The notes below the pieces were generated by a model. The model searched no databases. It was given only the letters and a program-made list of their open reading frames with translations, and was not told the origin of the DNA. Both the position numbers and the translations under genes were made by a program. A stretch of 64,000 bases of DNA from Lantana camara (lineage: Eukaryota > Streptophyta > Magnoliopsida > Lamiales > Verbenaceae), in assembly GCA_037501455.1 (NCBI GenBank), contig CM074855.1, forward strand, positions 38,721,001 through 38,785,000, given 5' to 3'. Positions 35,919 to 47,620 of this stretch are shown piece by piece; within the stretch, counting starts at the first letter, position 1; every line of letters starts with the position of its first letter.

Positions 35919-38483
35919 GTATTGCAGGTGCACGCTAGGCGGGAAGTGAGTCGAGTCCAGTCCTGGTAGTCGAGTCTTGCACGGTGTATTTTATTTAATT
36001 GTTTATTTATTGTTTAAGGGATTTAAGTTATTGTTATTGTTTATTTGGAGATGATAATGTATTGATAAATATAGTAAAGCATGTTTAGATTGATAAATGA
36101 AACATCGTGACTTGGGAAATGGAAATGCTTGATAAAGATTAGTTTATGCTTCCGCTTTAATTTTGTTGCATGAGTTAGTTATCCTGCCTAGCCTATTGAG
36201 TTATTGCATTGTCACCCGTTCGCTATAGGTTAGTTCATGTACGGATTGGCCATTTCGTATGTGGATTGACCTATAGTGCGGGGGTGTGGTACCTCCACGT
36301 GTCCGGGGTGCTACACTCATAAATGGTGATTTCACATACACTCCACATACAACAAATTCAAGCATATATGCACATAATACTAGCTATGAGGAGCACATTT
36401 CACGCCTCGAATCGAATAAAAACGAGCTCACAGCGTGGATTCAAGAAAATAGAGAAAAACCTAACTATTCAAGTCATGGAGCATATCTCAATCAAATATG
36501 GATCAAAATCTGAATTTCTTGGATGCAAATGATCATATAAGCATATACATATCAAGTATAAGCCTACCCCCTTGAAGAAGATGGAAGAAAATGAAGATTG
36601 AAGCTCAAAATTCTCCTTAGCCACAAAGTGACGGGAATGGACTGTTGCTGCTCCAAAATCTGATTTTTCCTCTCCTTTCTTGCATATGGATCGAGATGAG
36701 GGAGACAAGGAATGATAAAGGGCTGAGTTGGTGAGTTGTGGGTCCAAGAATCAAGTGAAAAGCTTAAAAGTTGAGGGACTTATGTGCAAATTAGTTAAAG
36801 GTGGTCATATGAGCGCGAATCAGTTTTCCGGGCCAAATCCAGAGTATCAAACGGGCTTAGAAAAATGGGAGGCTACGTTCCTTAGCTTGGAAATCTCATT
36901 ACGAGTAAGGCGCCACTTCCAGAATTCGAATCCGAATTCCCGAGCTCAAGATATAAATTCCAGAACACAAGGCGCGCTAAAACTAGTTAGGCCCTCGAGT
37001 CCCCAAAACAAATAAATGGTGCGTTACCATTTCAAACAAGTCCGAAAATGTAAAACGAACATAAAAACGAATTCATAACTCACAAATCTCGAACATATCA
37101 GAAAAGCATGAAATTTCGATCTCAAATCGAACACAAACGCAACACATTTCTACAAATAGGCATATTATTCAAATAATTAAAATTAATTTTTAAGAAATAA
37201 CAAATAAAATAAAATAAAATCAAAATTAAACGAATTAAATAAATAAAATTTTGTTAAAAAAGGAAATTTTCCAATTAGGTCAAAAGTTTTCAAAAAGTTG
37301 CAATTAAGTCCAACTCCAAGTTTTCAATTAAGTCCAAAAATTTTAAAGTCAAACAATTACATACTTAAATCACGTATATCACATAATTCACGAAATTAGC
37401 ATACTCGGGAAATAAAATTCAAAATAGGAAAATTAAATACAAAAGTTAAAACATGAAAATTAAACAATTAGAGCATATAAATCACTTAAACAATTAATTC
37501 AACGAATAAATTAAATCAAAAGAAGAATTAAACGTCGGAAAAACCTCTCGTGACGTCAAACCTGGCTCGTCGGAGAGACGGGGTGTCACATATCCTTTCT
37601 TAACATATTTCAGTATTTAGCTTATCGTATTAAAAAGTTTCCAAATTTTAACTTAATTTAGAATCTATCCCCGTTTCAAGAATCTTAACAGAATAGACAG
37701 AACAGATTACTCAGCGGGTACGAGCTTCCAACCTTTACTCCTCAGAACAGATCAAAACAGAAATTCATAAACATATCCAACCACCACACCAATGATGGAA
37801 GAGCCACACGCGGCCTAACCATCCGGAACTTTAATAAACCCACGAGGGGTAGCTAACCCACAACGTGTCCTCCCAGATTTTACACCGAAGGCATCAAAAT
37901 ACCACGCCTTCCCTAGCTCCCGGAGTCGAGCGTGATACCTTGGGTGGAGCTATACACAGGCCGAGCCCCGATGGCCCAATACCGTCCCGGGGATTCCTTA
38001 CCCATAGCTCCTAGGGCCCAACATTCACAAAACAGATCATAACAGAACAGAGCTTAACCCGCTACAAATCGAAAAAAGTTATACATACGTACATATACAT
38101 AACCACATATTTACGTATGTATAAGGCTTATCGAACCACATGCATTCAAAACCGAGCACATTGCATTAAGGTCATAACCGTAGCACCCCAGACGGAGGAT
38201 ACCACATCCCCTGCACTAGGACCCAGACCCGGTCATGAAATAGGAAGTCTATGCCCAAATCCAAATCATAGAGAACGGGAGACCAACTCACGCACTAAGC
38301 TAGGCGGATCTAACTCGACAAACTCAGGGCATGGAAGCAATTAAAACAACATGCAGAACAGGTGACGGGTTCAACTAACATAGATACCTAATCCCGAATA
38401 TCAATTCATAATCCAACATAATAAACTGCATAAGTATCATCATAATATCTAATAACATCCAAGTACTAGCTTACTAACCCCAC

Positions 38484-38840
38484 ATGGGTTTAAGTCTAAG
38501 TAGAACATTAGTCAAAAAAGCGAGACAAGAACTAAGTCCAACAATAACAATAAATGATCAAAAACCTCAATTAATCTCTAAATTACCCCCCCTTTTAAAA
38601 ATTTTCAAAATATTCATTCTAAGAATATACAAAAATAGATTTTTATCTATCATTGAAATGACAAATTTTGATAAATTTTTTGAAAGAAAACAAAAAGGAA
38701 CTAATAACAATAAGCCAAATCCAGTTCGGTTTATTTCGACTATAAAATAGTCACTTGATAATATTAGGTATAGTCAAAATGATATTGAGAATAGTGAAAA
38801 AAATATTAGGAATAGAGTAGAGTATGCGACAAATGCATCC
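38484..38840 (+). pseudogene. Possible plastid ycf1 (TIC214) fragment
   Basis: Plus-strand frame of 88 codons with very AT-rich, Lys/Ile/Asn-rich composition (LKIFKIFILRIYKNRFLSII, FFERKQKGTNNNK, RFISTIK), then a stop and more of the same style to about 38840. RFISTIK followed by K/S-L-D-N-I resembles the C-terminal half of plastid ycf1, but this is from memory of the family, not an alignment. The insert interrupts otherwise normal LTR text of D, which resumes with the GACTCACTTCCGCCTAGCCC region. A mitochondrial origin is an alternative. Confidence 0.45.
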
Positions 38841-39477
38841 TAACACCAACTAGACTGACAAGTGTGACTCAGAAGACTCACTTCCGCCTAGCCCAAGCCA
38901 AAAGAACCTGCAACTAAAAGATAAAATGAGGGATCAGTCAACTGACTGAGTGAGGGGGCTAACGCACACTCACAATATATGTATATACTGAGCATAGCAC
39001 AGAACAAAATGATGGACTCATGAACCGAGGATAGGTGTTGCATACCAAAACATTTCGAAGAACCTAAATAGATATAAGTTTAGAAAACATTTTCCAGAAA
39101 GACTCTATCCCGATTCATAATTCCATACACGATATATCAAGTGTTCGGCGAGTACGAGCTTCTAACCTTTACTCCTCAGGACATAAAGCAAAATCAATCC
39201 ATCCTCTACTCCAATGATGAAAGAGCCACGCGTTGGCCCTAACCATCCAACGATAAATAGACTCACAAGGGGTAGCGAACCCACAAGTGCCCTCCCCGGA
39301 TAATACACCGAAGGCTCAAGATATTACACCTCCCCTATCTCCCTGAGTCGCGCGATGATATCTCAAATGGAACTACGCACATGGTTAGAACCCCGACGGC
39401 CCTCACCGTCCCAGGGGACCCATTACTCGTAGCTCCTCAGATCCACAACAGAATAGAATAGAATAGATGTAGCACCC

Positions 39478-42124
39478 GGAACGCCGAGATGCCACACCCC
39501 CCGCACTATAAGTCGATCGACATACGAAATGGATAGTCCGTACATGAACCAACCTATAGCGAGCGGGTGACAATAAAAAAAACAACACTCTAGCTAGGCG
39601 GGACTAACCCTCATTTAATACCAACGTACATAAAAATAAAACGGAAGCATAAGGTACACGCATTTCATTATCACCCTTCAAGTTCAACTTCATTACTTAC
39701 ATATACAATTCAATCCTTCTAAAAACCAAAGCTTAACATACATAAGTACCAACTGCTATAAAAATCGATATGCGCATCATTAATGTACAAGAAAATGAAG
39801 AAAACAAGTGCTAGACCCAAAATAAAGACCAACTCCCGCCTAGCACTAAACCTGCAAAACTGAAAAGGTGAGGTGTCAGTCTATGAAAGACTGAGCGAGG
39901 GGTTTATAAATAAATATTAGCACAATTACCATGCAAGTCATAGTCTCGGGTAAGGTTTTATAAAAGGGAAGCAATATAAGTTCAATAATAAAATACAACT
40001 CGCCCGAGATTACAACTAATCAATTTAATAATATAATCGTCATCACTTCAATTCAATCAGTGGCCCGGCGAGTGAGGGAAATTCTCCAACCTTACTCCGA
40101 TAGTGAACATTACCAATATTTAGATTATCAATGGTTAAGTGAGCATGCAAGTTATTATAGTGCGCAATAAGCAGTTTCAATTCCCTTCTTCCTCCGGTGA
40201 TGGCTGGGTGATCGGCCCGAACCATCCAATCAGACGAGGGGAGCGCGAACACTCAAACCCTCAGGTTCCCATCACCCAACCAAACCTCCTGGTGGGTTCC
40301 GGGTTAGTCCTATCAATCATGTGGAGAGTGAGCACAAGGTTAACCGGCGACCCCTATGGTCGTCCTGGGTCCCCCTGACCCACACCTCCTGGGCCCCATT
40401 CAACATTCATTCATTCATTCTCGCCAAAACATCAATCAATCAATCAATCCGTTCGATCTGTGAAACCAGTTGAAAATCAATAGATTTTGGAAAACTATAG
40501 ATATATATAGATACATTTTGGCTTAAAACATCACATAGGGTTATATGGGTTCTATATATCTAGAAATTAAACCTCACCTGTGCCGACAATACAACAAGGA
40601 TATAATTATGAAGCTTGCTCCTTATCAACGGGAAGACAATCTGTGTAAAAAGGGACAAGTGTTCGTGAGACACGACTCGTATGAACCATTTATGACGCAC
40701 GGCAAAGTCATGATCAATAAGTCATTCAGTAACACTTAAGGAATGTCAAGTAGGAGCATAATTACCAATTAAACAAGTATATATATCATATAATTCACAT
40801 ATGGGAGCCAAGGAATTGAGAGGTATGCAATAAGAAGGGTTTTGATGAAGTTTGGCAAAAATCGACAATTCCCGAAAATGCACATGCTGTGGAAAAATGG
40901 GAATATCTAAAGTTATAGAAATTGGAATTGGGTTTTGTTTGCTGGGAATGAAACTAGACAAGTAGACCTTTAAAATGGTATATGGCTCGTTTTCTAGTTC
41001 AAAGCGAGGAGAAAATGGATAAAGCTTGAAGTTGGGTGAATGCAGTTTGTCGGCAAAGCAGCGACACCAAAAAGAATTAATAATATCTCACAAATGGGAA
41101 ACGATATTGAGATGATTCCAATTGGAGGTTGTTCTAGAATTCAATATCTTTCCAACGGTTCAAAAATCAGGTCATTTGGAGTTTGGATGAGGGAGTACCC
41201 GGCCGGGGAAAATACAAGGTAAAATCTACCTGGCCGGGGAAAAAGAGTGCAGAAACCCCCCGCACAAAACTACCCGCCCGGGTAGTCCTCCTGGGCGAGA
41301 AAAAGGGCAGAAAACAGGGGCTAGTTCGTGGAGGGAAGAAAGGGTAGCAAACTCCCAAGAAAACTCAACAAAAACACCCAAAACAAACATATAACATGCA
41401 TACAACTTAAATACAACATTTAAGTAACATTTAATCCAAGGTAACATGCTTAGATCATCAAGAATTTCTCATGAAAACCCCAAAATATACATGCTTTCCA
41501 ACCTTCACATAACTTCATGTTTCATGCAAGAAATGAAGAAACAAGGTCCTAAACATGCCTCTAATCATGAATAAGCATGAAAGCATCAATCAAACCTCAA
41601 ACCCTACTCATCAGTCAGTCAAGAAATTCTCAATTCTAGTGTTATACCTTGAAATGAAAGAAGAATGAGATGAGGATGAAGAGATGAAGATGATGCTCCA
41701 ACTTGGTTGCTAATTCCTTGAATTATAGCTTAAATTTGATGAAATCCTCCTCTCTCTCTTGAAGGTGTAAAAACCGATTCTTACTAGGGGTGTGTGTGTG
41801 TGTGTGTTCTCTTGTATGTAATGTAATGTATGAGAGTGAGGGGGGGTGAATACATATATGGTATATTATATCATCCACTACAAGCATAAAATCACCTCTA
41901 ATTGCATTTAAGTCCCAAGCAAAGTTAATGCAATTAAGTCCACCAATTTAAGAAATGATCACTTAAGGGCAATTAGGCGATTAAACCACATTTGTCAAAT
42001 AATTCACGTAATTTCTCACGTTAACAATTATTTCATATAAGTTCATAGAAAATATAGTGCATCTAAGGTTATGCAATGTATATAAATTATCACATATTGC
42101 ACATAGGAAAAACGGGGCGTTACA
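39478..42124 (-). mobile_element. Solo gypsy LTR 'E'
   Basis: 2647 bp, starting TGTAGCACCCG and ending GGGGCGTTACA. TSD ATAGA lies at 39473-39477 and 42125-42129 (exact). Contains CCCGCCTAGC near 39837 and GCTAGGCGGG near 39593, the TCAGTCT/AGACTGA hairpin near 39880, a CAGGTGAGGTTTA donor near 40570, and a CCCGG-type dyad array. Confidence 0.95.
41196..41286. repeat. Dyad array (CCCGGCCGGG type) in LTR E
   Basis: TACCCGGCCGGGG (centre 41202.5), CTACCTGGCCGGGG (centre 41233.5) and ACTACCCG-CC-CGGGTAGT (41269-41286). The first two are 31 bp apart. A further degraded copy follows near 41292. Confidence 0.75.
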
Positions 42125-42803
42125 ATAGATACCATATATCATGGCCAACTCGCTACAGAAACATAACACGACTGAATTTTCCAAAATAGCTTACATATGC
42201 CTCAAAAACTCATTTTTATATATCCCCACGCTGTGGAATTTAAGCCCTCGGGCTCCCACCCACGCAGGACGCAAGTACAAGGTCATAAACATATCATATC
42301 CAACACATACGTATTTATAATAAGGTATACTCGCATGCAAGGGTAGAAATCAGCATGTAAAGGCCATAGGTCGCATAGCTATACAAAATCCTAAACCTCA
42401 CCTTGTGCAAGTAGAGTCTGAGAGTGTGAAGGGCCAAACACTCTAAACCTCGGGCCCACCGGCACCACCAAACTCTATGACAAGACATACAGAAGCCCAG
42501 ACTTAAACTCTATATGAACCAAGTAAGATGTACGGTGTATCAAGAGATGATTGATATGTAATATGGAATGAAGTGTACAAATAGGTCACATAGCATAGTT
42601 CACATATTCCACCAAATCATGCAATTAACGAAGTATTAAGGTTTAACAAAGTGCTTGAAATCATATTAAAGCATATAAGTCATAAAGCAATTCAAACGGA
42701 TCAAGCAACATGGAAAAAGGCAAGTATTCACATGAATCTACATAACGAGTCAAAAGGGTCAAGTAAACACAAAAGGACAAGCATAAAAGAGGAACAGGGG
42801 GTT

Positions 42804-42999
42804 GGGAACGGCCCTTCCCATGCAAAGCATAGCATGGGAACGGTCCTTCCCAAAGAATCACACCAGCGAACATGGGAACGGCCGTTCCGGGCATAAGGCA
42901 TAAATGGGAACGACCCTTCCCATATTCATCAGCATGACATCAGCCCTGGCTGGAAAGGGCCGTTCTGGGCCCAAGGCCAAAATGGGAACGGCCGTTCCA
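42804..42999. repeat. Six-dyad array (GGGAACGGCCGTTCCC type) in LTR D
   Basis: Centres at 42811.5, 42843.5, 42881.5, 42913.5, 42959.5 and 42991.5. The gaps are 32, 38, 32, 46 and 32. Copy five is degraded (GGAAAGGGCCGTTCTGG) yet keeps its position. Confidence 0.93.
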
Positions 43000-43240
43000 G
43001 CCATATCTGGGGACAGTCTTATGCAGAACCGTGACAGCTTCGGGAAAACAATTCCAAGGCCAAAAATGGCAGATTTTACACAAAATCAACTATCAAAATT
43101 CCACGAAAATCATACATATCATCACATAAATCATGTTCATCATATATCCTAGCTCAAGATCTCATGGAATCATCAATCAAGGTATAATCATCAAGTTAGG
43201 TCAAGAGTTCATATTTCACAATATTTCACCAAGTCATCTC

Positions 43241-45181
43241 TGTTGGAAAACACGAATCAGAAAGCAGCGGAATTTAAAAAATTTTCCCAACAAAAGGACC
43301 TTGGACTGGCAATCGTGTAACCAAATTCGTAGAGACAGAAAAGTTACTTTTCTTTTGTTCTTTCTTGAAGCGTTTCAAGCCACCCAAGAACGCTCTCTCG
43401 CGGCTTGATCCCCTCTCCTTGGTAAAGCTCGAATCTTCAAACTTCTAACTTGAAGTCTCTAGAGAAAGTCCACCAACTTGATCACAATCTAACTAGTAAG
43501 GATGCTAGTTCTCTAGTTAGTGTTTAGGCTTAACCTAGGGTTTATTTGATCTTGGAGAAAGGAAGGTGTTCAACACATGAACCAAAAGAATTGCCAATTA
43601 GCTCTAAAGGGGAGCATGAGCTCCCCTATATATAGGAAAGGGAGAGGGACGGCCGAACCTATTCCTTGTTGGACAAGGATTTGGTTCCTCTCTATCCTAT
43701 TACTTGATCATCAAGTATTTTCCAACTTTGACTTTGAATTCTAATTCAAGTCAACTTTTAAGAGAGCTAAAATTATCCAAACTATTTTTGGATAATTTTA
43801 TACTTTATTTATTATAAAATAAATAACTTATTTTTATCTAATTAATTAATTCGTAATTAATTAACTAGATTATTTTCTCCAAAATAAGACTTTCTTTTTA
43901 ATTCAAAATTAAACCAAAGTCTATTAAATAATTAACACATTTAATTATTTAATACATATATATATAATATATATATATTCACACGTGTGTGACACGTGTC
44001 ACTCACGTGAGCCACACGTGTGATTTCACACGTGTGGAACCCTCTTGGCCCGATTAACTCGTTTAATCATTTTAAAGCCTCAACTCATGTAACCAAGTTG
44101 TTGTGTGTGACCCTATAGGTTATCAATTCAATTAGCAGTGACCCTAATTAATTAATTCACTAATTAATTAATCAGTCCACAGATTAAACGACCATAGTCT
44201 AGCAACAGGTGTTTAACCCCTAGCTGAATTGGAATGTTCGGATTCGACAGAACCTTTAAGTCATTGATTCATGTGAGATACAATCCTCCTACTTACTATC
44301 TCTCAACCAAGATCTAGGGTAAGGGAATAATCAGAACCCTAATAATCCGGTCTTAAAGTTAAGTGCATTTCATATCCATTTGATCTCAATCCAAGAAACC
44401 CTTTTCTTGATGTCTTGATCTACTGCCTTGGCCAAGGACTCCATATGGCATATGAATGACTTACACAATAAGAGATCACCTTGCAAATGCAAGTGTAGGT
44501 CCTTTCTTGATTCTCATTCACTTTCATGAATCACTTGTGCAGCCCCAGCATAAGCCTTGAATCAGTTGTCTAAGGCGACACCCTTTAAAGCTTATACCTA
44601 AGACTACAGAGTTAACTCATAAAGTGACAAGGAACCTCAAGTCTAAGGATCAATTAATCACATCAATGACTCGTGAGATATTTCCTAATCTGGAAGTTTC
44701 CATTTCCTGAAATAGAAACTTCCTTTCCCATTTAGGAATGTTCTCACACGGGGCACCTCAGTGAACTTACTTATTAAAGTAAGCACCCTCATGTATCACG
44801 CACGTATCAACTATACACTTTGCACCTCCATGAAACAAGGTGGTCCTTCTTAAGGGCGTGATCCCACAAGCAAGCCTTAGAGGAGTCAGGTCGACAGTCC
44901 CACTGTCTGTAGGACTCATCGGCTTGGAGTATTTTACTAATCATGACTTATGTGATATAGGGCTCGTTTCATGAACCATTTCACCTAAATGGTAGAGTCC
45001 TAAAGTCATCAGGATTAGGGGAGTTCTCATACATGCACAGCTAAAGTAAACGCATACCAAACAAGAGCATATAAAGAAGTGTTGCCTCAATTCGTTATTT
45101 TATTCAAAGATTGTCTGTGATTACAATAAGGAAAAGCACAAAGCGGATATACAATAGGCTTTTAGGGCACTATTCCTAACA
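43241..45181 (-). mobile_element. Solo Ty1/copia-type LTR
   Basis: 1941 bp bounded by TGTTGG...CTAACA, with TSD ATCTC at 43236-43240 and 45182-45186 (exact). In minus orientation it begins TGTTAGGAATAGTGCCCTA and ends TTCGTGTTTTCCAACA, a form seen in plant copia LTRs. It has no dyad array or other features of the gypsy LTRs here. The copia assignment is by terminal sequence only. It contains a phased G-box cluster. Confidence 0.85.
43982..44034. promoter_or_regulatory. Five helically phased G-boxes (CACGTG) in copia LTR
   Basis: CACGTG occurs at 43982, 43993, 44004, 44015 and 44029, with steps of 11, 11, 11 and 14 bp. CACGTG is the core site of plant bZIP (ABRE) and bHLH factors. Placement about one helical turn apart would put the sites on one face of DNA. 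It likely acts as an enhancer of this LTR; this is untested. Confidence 0.75.
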
Positions 45182-46864
45182 ATCTCAAATATTCAGTTTC
45201 ATGCCAAGATTCATGGATAGCAATGAAATACACATCAAGGGAAATCCGTAGCTTACCTAAGCTTGCAAAATGATGAAGAAACGAGGGAGATATGAGCTCT
45301 TGAAGGTGTGGAATGGCTTAAGTCTTCATCTTTCTTTGGAGCTCTCCATGGATGATATGTCTTGTGTGAAATGAAGTTTGAAATGAAGCTAGGTTAGGGT
45401 TTCCAAGATATAATATGAGGATAGAGACTTTATTAGGATTTGGGCTTAAATAAATGACTTTCGGCCCAATAGGTCAAAATTAAAAGGTTTAAGGTCTAAA
45501 CGGTTTCCGAAAAATATAAAGTAAATTCCATTGGATCCGAATCACCGAATCAAGTCCAATTGTGGTGTCAGAATTCGAATTCAAATTCCCGAGCTCATAT
45601 CGGTCCCAAATGCACCCAAAGTTACCTAATTTAAATTAGGCCCAAACTCCCAAAAATTGCAAATAGGCCCAAGTCCTATTTCAATTCAACACCAACATTT
45701 AAATTCAAGTAGCCACGTTTCCCATTAACCCATTACTTCTCAAGTTGTCATGCAAGAATTCATATTTTATATTTTCCATTTTAGCCCATTAAGTCACGTA
45801 TTTAATAAATGTTGAGATTTAAACAGATCAAAGGAAATTAACCAACATACATGCGTAACGTAACTCTATCGTGACGCATAACTGTACGATTTATCGGACG
45901 GGTGTCACAATAACTAATAATCCTAACCTCACCTTACACTGACAAGGCCAAAGATAAGACGTTTGATCCACCCTATAATCAACTCGGCCAACAGAACACC
46001 ACCCCGGGTGCACCTGGTCAAACTGAACACAAGAACAAGACTTAGACTCATGAATGAACCACATAGACGCACGGCATATGCTTATGAAAGCTACGGATAC
46101 ATGTATGTAGTCCTTAAACTTAATCCATCTCCAAGTAATTAGGCACCTTGTACAAATAATTCAAGTTGCAAATGAAACATGAAATGAAGCACATAAGTCA
46201 TATAATAGTGATTCGACAAGCAATTGCATAATAGATCACATGAACGACCAAATAGACACGTTCGCAACTAATTGAAATTCGATTAAATCATATAAGAGCA
46301 TATAAGTACATTTCAAGTACAAGGAAGTCATTCAAGGTTCCACATAATCAATCATACTTGCACAATTAAGGTATAATACCAAGAAACAAGTTCATGTAAG
46401 TTGCATATTTAGAACAAATATAAACACATATACATGATATAACAAGTTAAGAACAAGTTCGGAGGTGGAAAGTTACAAGAAAAGCGGAAGAAAAACACGA
46501 AAAGTGGTTCCAAGCGAAAATGGGCAAAAGCTGGAAATTTTCCAAAACGCGCAAGTCACAGGAAAACAGGCATATCTTGAGTTTGAGGAATGGAAATTGA
46601 GTTTTGTTTCTTGGATATGAAACTAGAAAAATAGATCTTTCTAATGGTATATGGCTAGAATCATGGTCCAAAGCGATCTAAAAATGGCGTAGGTTTGAAG
46701 TTGAACAAAAGCAGAATTTCGGTGAAGTGGCGACACAAATTTCAAACGGTTATAACTCATAAGCCACAATGAATTTTAAGGTGATTCCAATTGGAGAATA
46801 CTCTAGACTTCAAAAGGTTTTTGTGTTTAAAAATTCAGATCAATCGGAGCACGTTTGATAGGGT

Positions 46865-46985
46865 AAACAGTCGTTTGAAAATTGGCCTAAAAGCAGAAAT
46901 GGTCGTTTGAAGGTTCTCGTTTAAGACAGGGGCTGCCCAAACGGGCGTTTGGGAAAATCATTGGCGATCCAAACGGCAGTTTGGA
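46865..46985. repeat. Four-dyad array (CCAAAC-N4-GTTTGG type) in LTR A
   Basis: AAAC-AGTC-GTTT (centre 46870.5), AAAT-GGTC-GTTT (46902.5), CCCAAAC-GGGC-GTTTGGG (46944.5) and TCCAAAC-GGCA-GTTTGGA (46976.5). The gaps are 32, 42 and 32. The four central bases are not self-complementary; only the arms are. Confidence 0.85.
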
Positions 46986-47620
46986 CCCCGTCTGGCAGAA
47001 AAAGCTCATTTAAGCTCCATTAATGGAGTTTTAAGAAATATGCAACCAACAATCAAAATTTCACCAAATATGCAACAAGGAAGCTTGAGGGAGCAACATA
47101 TTTCAATCTTGAAGCAAGGGAATCAAAGCACAAGACATATTCTCAAATTTTCACATATTGGCACTATTCATCTTCTTCATTGTAGGCATGAAAACAAGCA
47201 AGAAAAACGAGATTCAATCGAAGAGAAATGAAGCACTTGAATAGAGGAATTCAAATCTTACCTTAGGACGTCGATCGGGCGAGAATCGGCGAAGATCTTG
47301 AGCTCAGAGGACAAGGGTTGGGCTTGGCTTCTTTCTTCTCTCTTCTCTTCTCTTCTCACGTTCAATAATAAAGAGGAAAGGGGCCAATTTCAGAAGATAG
47401 CCACGAAAGGTCCAAAGCATCCTAATTACAATTAGGTCTCTATCTTTCGAATTTTGGATAATTGAGTCCAAACACATTTAATTAAATTCTAAAGCACACA
47501 AAATTTAAAATTAATTACATGTTGACATATAAGGCATATGACGTCACATAATTCACAAATATACGGGATTAAACTCTTTCGTGACGCCATACCTGGATTG
47601 TCGAAGGAATGGGCATCACA

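Larger units (their letters stand above)
27628..36315 (+). mobile_element. Complete non-coding LTR retrotransposon 'C' (LARD-like)
   Basis: LTRs of 2761 and 2870 bp begin TGTAACGCCCCGA and end in GGGTGCTACA (the 5' copy is mutated to GCTCCA). TSD CTCAT lies at 27623-27627 and 36316-36320 (exact). It has a tRNA-Met primer-binding site and a clean polypurine tract, but the 3.06-kb interior has no Gag or Pol frame. It must have used proteins of a related element. The interior's last 650 bp, from GGTGAACGGTACAC on, match the end of element H. The LTRs show roughly eight differences in the first 450 bp by eye, so it is older than H. Confidence 0.95.
33446..36315 (+). repeat. 3' LTR of element C
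   Basis: Same order of parts as the 5' LTR, but with four 103-bp units and an intact GTGCTACA end. Followed by TSD CTCAT. Confidence 0.95.
25032..37590 (-). mobile_element. Solo gypsy LTR 'B', split by element C
   Basis: Starts TGTAGCGCTTG and ends GGGTGTCACA. TSD TATCC lies at 25027-25031 and 37591-37595 (exact). Parts 25032-27627 and 36321-37590 give about 3866 bp. In sense direction it carries the TCAGTC/GACTGA hairpin (25458-25473), a GGTGAGGTTTAGG donor-like site near 26573, and weak dyads near 27.3-27.4 kb. Confidence 0.92.
38179..45909 (-). mobile_element. Solo gypsy LTR 'D', split by LTR E and a copia LTR
   Basis: Starts CGTAGCACCCC (TG changed to CG) and ends GGGTGTCACA. TSD ATAAC lies at 38174-38178 and 45910-45914 (exact). 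Without insertions it is about 3133 bp. In sense direction it has the six-dyad array, AAGGTGAGGTTTAGG near 42395, the TCAGTC-AGTT-GACTGA hairpin near 38945, and pairing arms CCGCCTAGC and GCTAGGCGG. A plastid-like fragment also lies within it. Confidence 0.92.
24337..47620 (-). mobile_element. Solo gypsy LTR 'A', split by two later insertions
   Basis: Starts TGTAGCACTAC and ends GGGCATCACA. It is present as 24337-25031, 37596-38178 and 45915-47620, about 2984 bp in all. The flanks GATGG and GATGC match at four of five bases, as expected for an aged TSD. The joins are coherent: text before B and D continues after them at the TSD. No internal region, primer-binding site or polypurine tract is present, so it is a solo LTR formed by recombination between LTRs. 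Confidence 0.88.

Noticed and set aside
43241..45181. Complete copia element or TRIM in LTR D
   Set aside because: No internal direct repeat of the ends, primer-binding site or coding sequence was seen. One TG...CA unit with an exact TSD fits a solo LTR best.
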